Positions 4,988 through 6,055 of a stretch of DNA of 6,055 nucleotides are shown here, piece after piece. The position numbers were made by a program, and so were the translations under genes. Position 1 is the stretch's first letter; each line of letters starts with the position of its first letter. Source of the stretch: Chloroflexota bacterium (lineage in GTDB: Bacteria; Chloroflexota; Anaerolineae; Aggregatilineales; Phototrophicaceae). The DNA lies in assembly GCA_023392115.1 (NCBI GenBank), contig JAEVZT010000423.1, positions 1 to 6,055 on the forward strand. The letters run 5' to 3'. Below the pieces are notes generated by a model, which did not search any database, was not told the DNA's origin, and saw nothing but the letters and a program-made list of their open reading frames with translations.

Positions 4988-6055
4988 CGGGATTGCCTCG
5001 TCGCTTGAAGCTGGGCGGGCAGTCAGCTCGACCGGGACTTCGAACGTTTCCGACCCGCGCACGACGAGCAGATTGATCGTGTCGCCGGGTTTGACGTTGG
5101 CGACCAGATACGCCACCATCTCGTCCATTGTCCGAATGTACTCGCCGTTGATGGCGACGATAATATCGCCGCCGGCGCAGATCGACCTGTCGCGCACCAG
5201 TACCGAGCGCATCCCGCCGCGCAGACCGGCGCGTCCGGCGGGCGAGTTCGGCGTCACGCTGGCGATCAGCACGCCCGCGTCGACCGGCAGGTCGAGCACA
5301 TCCGCCAGCCCGGTCACGCCAAAGCCGTTTTCAACCGATTCGCTCGAAATGCCAAGCCACGCGTATTCAACACTGCCGTCCTGAATCAGTTCGGGCACGA
5401 CGCGCAGGACGGTCGCCGACGGCACGGCGAAGCCGACGCCCTCGAAAATACCCGACTCGGTGCGGATCGCCGTGTTGACGCCGATCACCTGCCCATTGGA
5501 GTTGAGCAACGGTCCGCCGCTGTTGCCGGGGTTGATGTCGGCGTCGACCTGAATGATCGACGGGTTGTTGAAGCCGCCGATCGTATTGTTGATCAGGTCG
5601 GCAGAAGGCAGCTGGCGACCGAGCGCGCTGACGATGCCGACGGTCATTGAGCTGGTCAGCCCGAACGGGTTGCCAATGGCGATCGCGCGCTGTCCGACGC
5701 GCAGCCGGCTCGACTCGCCGAAGACGACCGGCGCGAGGCGCGAACGGTCAACGTCGACTCGAATGACGGCGATGTCGCTGTACGAGTCCGCGCCGACGAC
5801 TTCCGCCTCGGCGACCGATCCGTCGTGGAAGGTGACGAGGATCGCCTCCGCGCCGGCGACGACGTGCGCGTTGGTGATGATATGCCCCTGATCGTCGTAG
5901 ACCATGCCCGATCCGCTGGCGCTGTCGCCCGCCGCGAGTTGTGCCGGGCTGACCGTCACGTCGATGTTGACGACCGACGGCACGACGCGCTCATAGATGT
6001 TCGCCAGCAGCAGGTATTCGGCGTCGGCGGAGTCGACGACGTCCTGCGGGACAGG
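4970..6055 (-). CDS. htrA: HtrA/DegP-type serine protease with PDZ domain (5' end outside window)
   Basis: The frame is open through the right edge: PVPQDVVDSADAEYLLLANI precedes the internal GTG at 5983, so the true start and any signal peptide or membrane anchor lie outside. The visible part is 361 residues. The trypsin-like domain carries the full triad: His64 in ITNAHVV (codon 5866-5864), Asp94 in YSDIAVI (5776-5774) and Ser179 in GNSGGPLL (5521-5519), plus GSGMVYDDQGHIITN and AIGNPFGLTSSMTVGIVSAL. One PDZ domain follows (about 231-345: YAWLGI, GVLIASVTPNSPAGRAGLRG, GGDIIVAINGEYIRT). Between AGLRGG and GGDIIVAING it has an insertion of about 14 residues (MRSVLVRDRSICAG), which I recall from HtrA-like proteins of Chloroflexota-type lineages. 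HtrA proteases degrade misfolded proteins outside the cytoplasmic membrane. The C-terminus is short (PPGCGG). Two cysteines (in SICAG and PGCGG) are visible. The gene converges on the UbiA-family gene and has a terminator at 4873-4895; the promoter is not in view. Confidence 0.95.
   Translation of the reverse strand, partial: PVPQDVVDSADAEYLLLANIYERVVPSVVNIDVTVSPAQLAAGDSASGSGMVYDDQGHIITNAHVVAGAEAILVTFHDGSVAEAEVVGADSYSDIAVIRVDVDRSRLAPVVFGESSRLRVGQRAIAIGNPFGLTSSMTVGIVSALGRQLPSADLINNTIGGFNNPSIIQVDADINPGNSGGPLLNSNGQVIGVNTAIRTESGIFEGVGFAVPSATVLRVVPELIQDGSVEYAWLGISSESVENGFGVTGLADVLDLPVDAGVLIASVTPNSPAGRAGLRGGMRSVLVRDRSICAGGDIIVAINGEYIRTMDEMVAYLVANVKPGDTINLLVVRGSETFEVPVELTARPASSDEAIPPGCGG

Overview
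The window is high-GC, gene-dense bacterial DNA with a strong G/C bias at third codon positions. The gene content points to a Chloroflexota member, most likely Anaerolineae-like. It has a membrane-glycosyltransferase C-terminus carrying the extracellular beta-domain often seen in that phylum, a secreted CAP protein with a Thr-Pro linker and a small four-cysteine C-terminal domain, and an HtrA protease with the loop insertion in its PDZ domain that I associate with such lineages. The taxonomic call is an inference from protein style, because no rRNA or phylogenetic marker was compared.

Layout. Positions 3-875 (+) are the 3' end of a GT39-type membrane glycosyltransferase that begins outside the window. 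Positions 906-2132 (+) encode a secreted CAP-domain (SCP/PR-1/YkwD-like) protein. About 7 bases later, 2140-3273 (+) encodes a protein of unknown function with weak GT-A glycosyltransferase resemblance. These three genes are tightly packed and probably co-transcribed. An AT-rich gap (3274-3360) carries a good extended -10 promoter for the translation factor gene efp (3361-3918, +), which ends at a strong intrinsic terminator (3941-3974). A UbiA-family prenyltransferase (3989-4837, +) starts only 14 bases after that terminator. An HtrA/DegP-type serine protease (4970-6055, -) runs convergently in from the right edge, and its 5' end lies outside the window.

The 132-base gap between the convergent genes (4838-4969) holds four consecutive perfect hairpins. 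Three of them share the same nine-base centre, GCTTTGAGC, with different but fully complementary outer arms. One is a minus-strand terminator for the protease gene and another looks like a plus-strand terminator for the prenyltransferase gene.

How the genes relate. The first three look like envelope or surface functions (glycosylation, secreted CAP protein, possible glycosyltransferase), UbiA is a membrane lipid/quinone-type enzyme, HtrA is extracytoplasmic quality control, and EF-P is housekeeping translation. I see no phage, transposon, CRISPR, toxin-antitoxin or defence genes, and no convincing new multi-gene system. The observations most worth checking are the shared-core hairpin cluster, the arginine (R32) at the EF-P modification position, and the unrecognised 2140-3273 protein.
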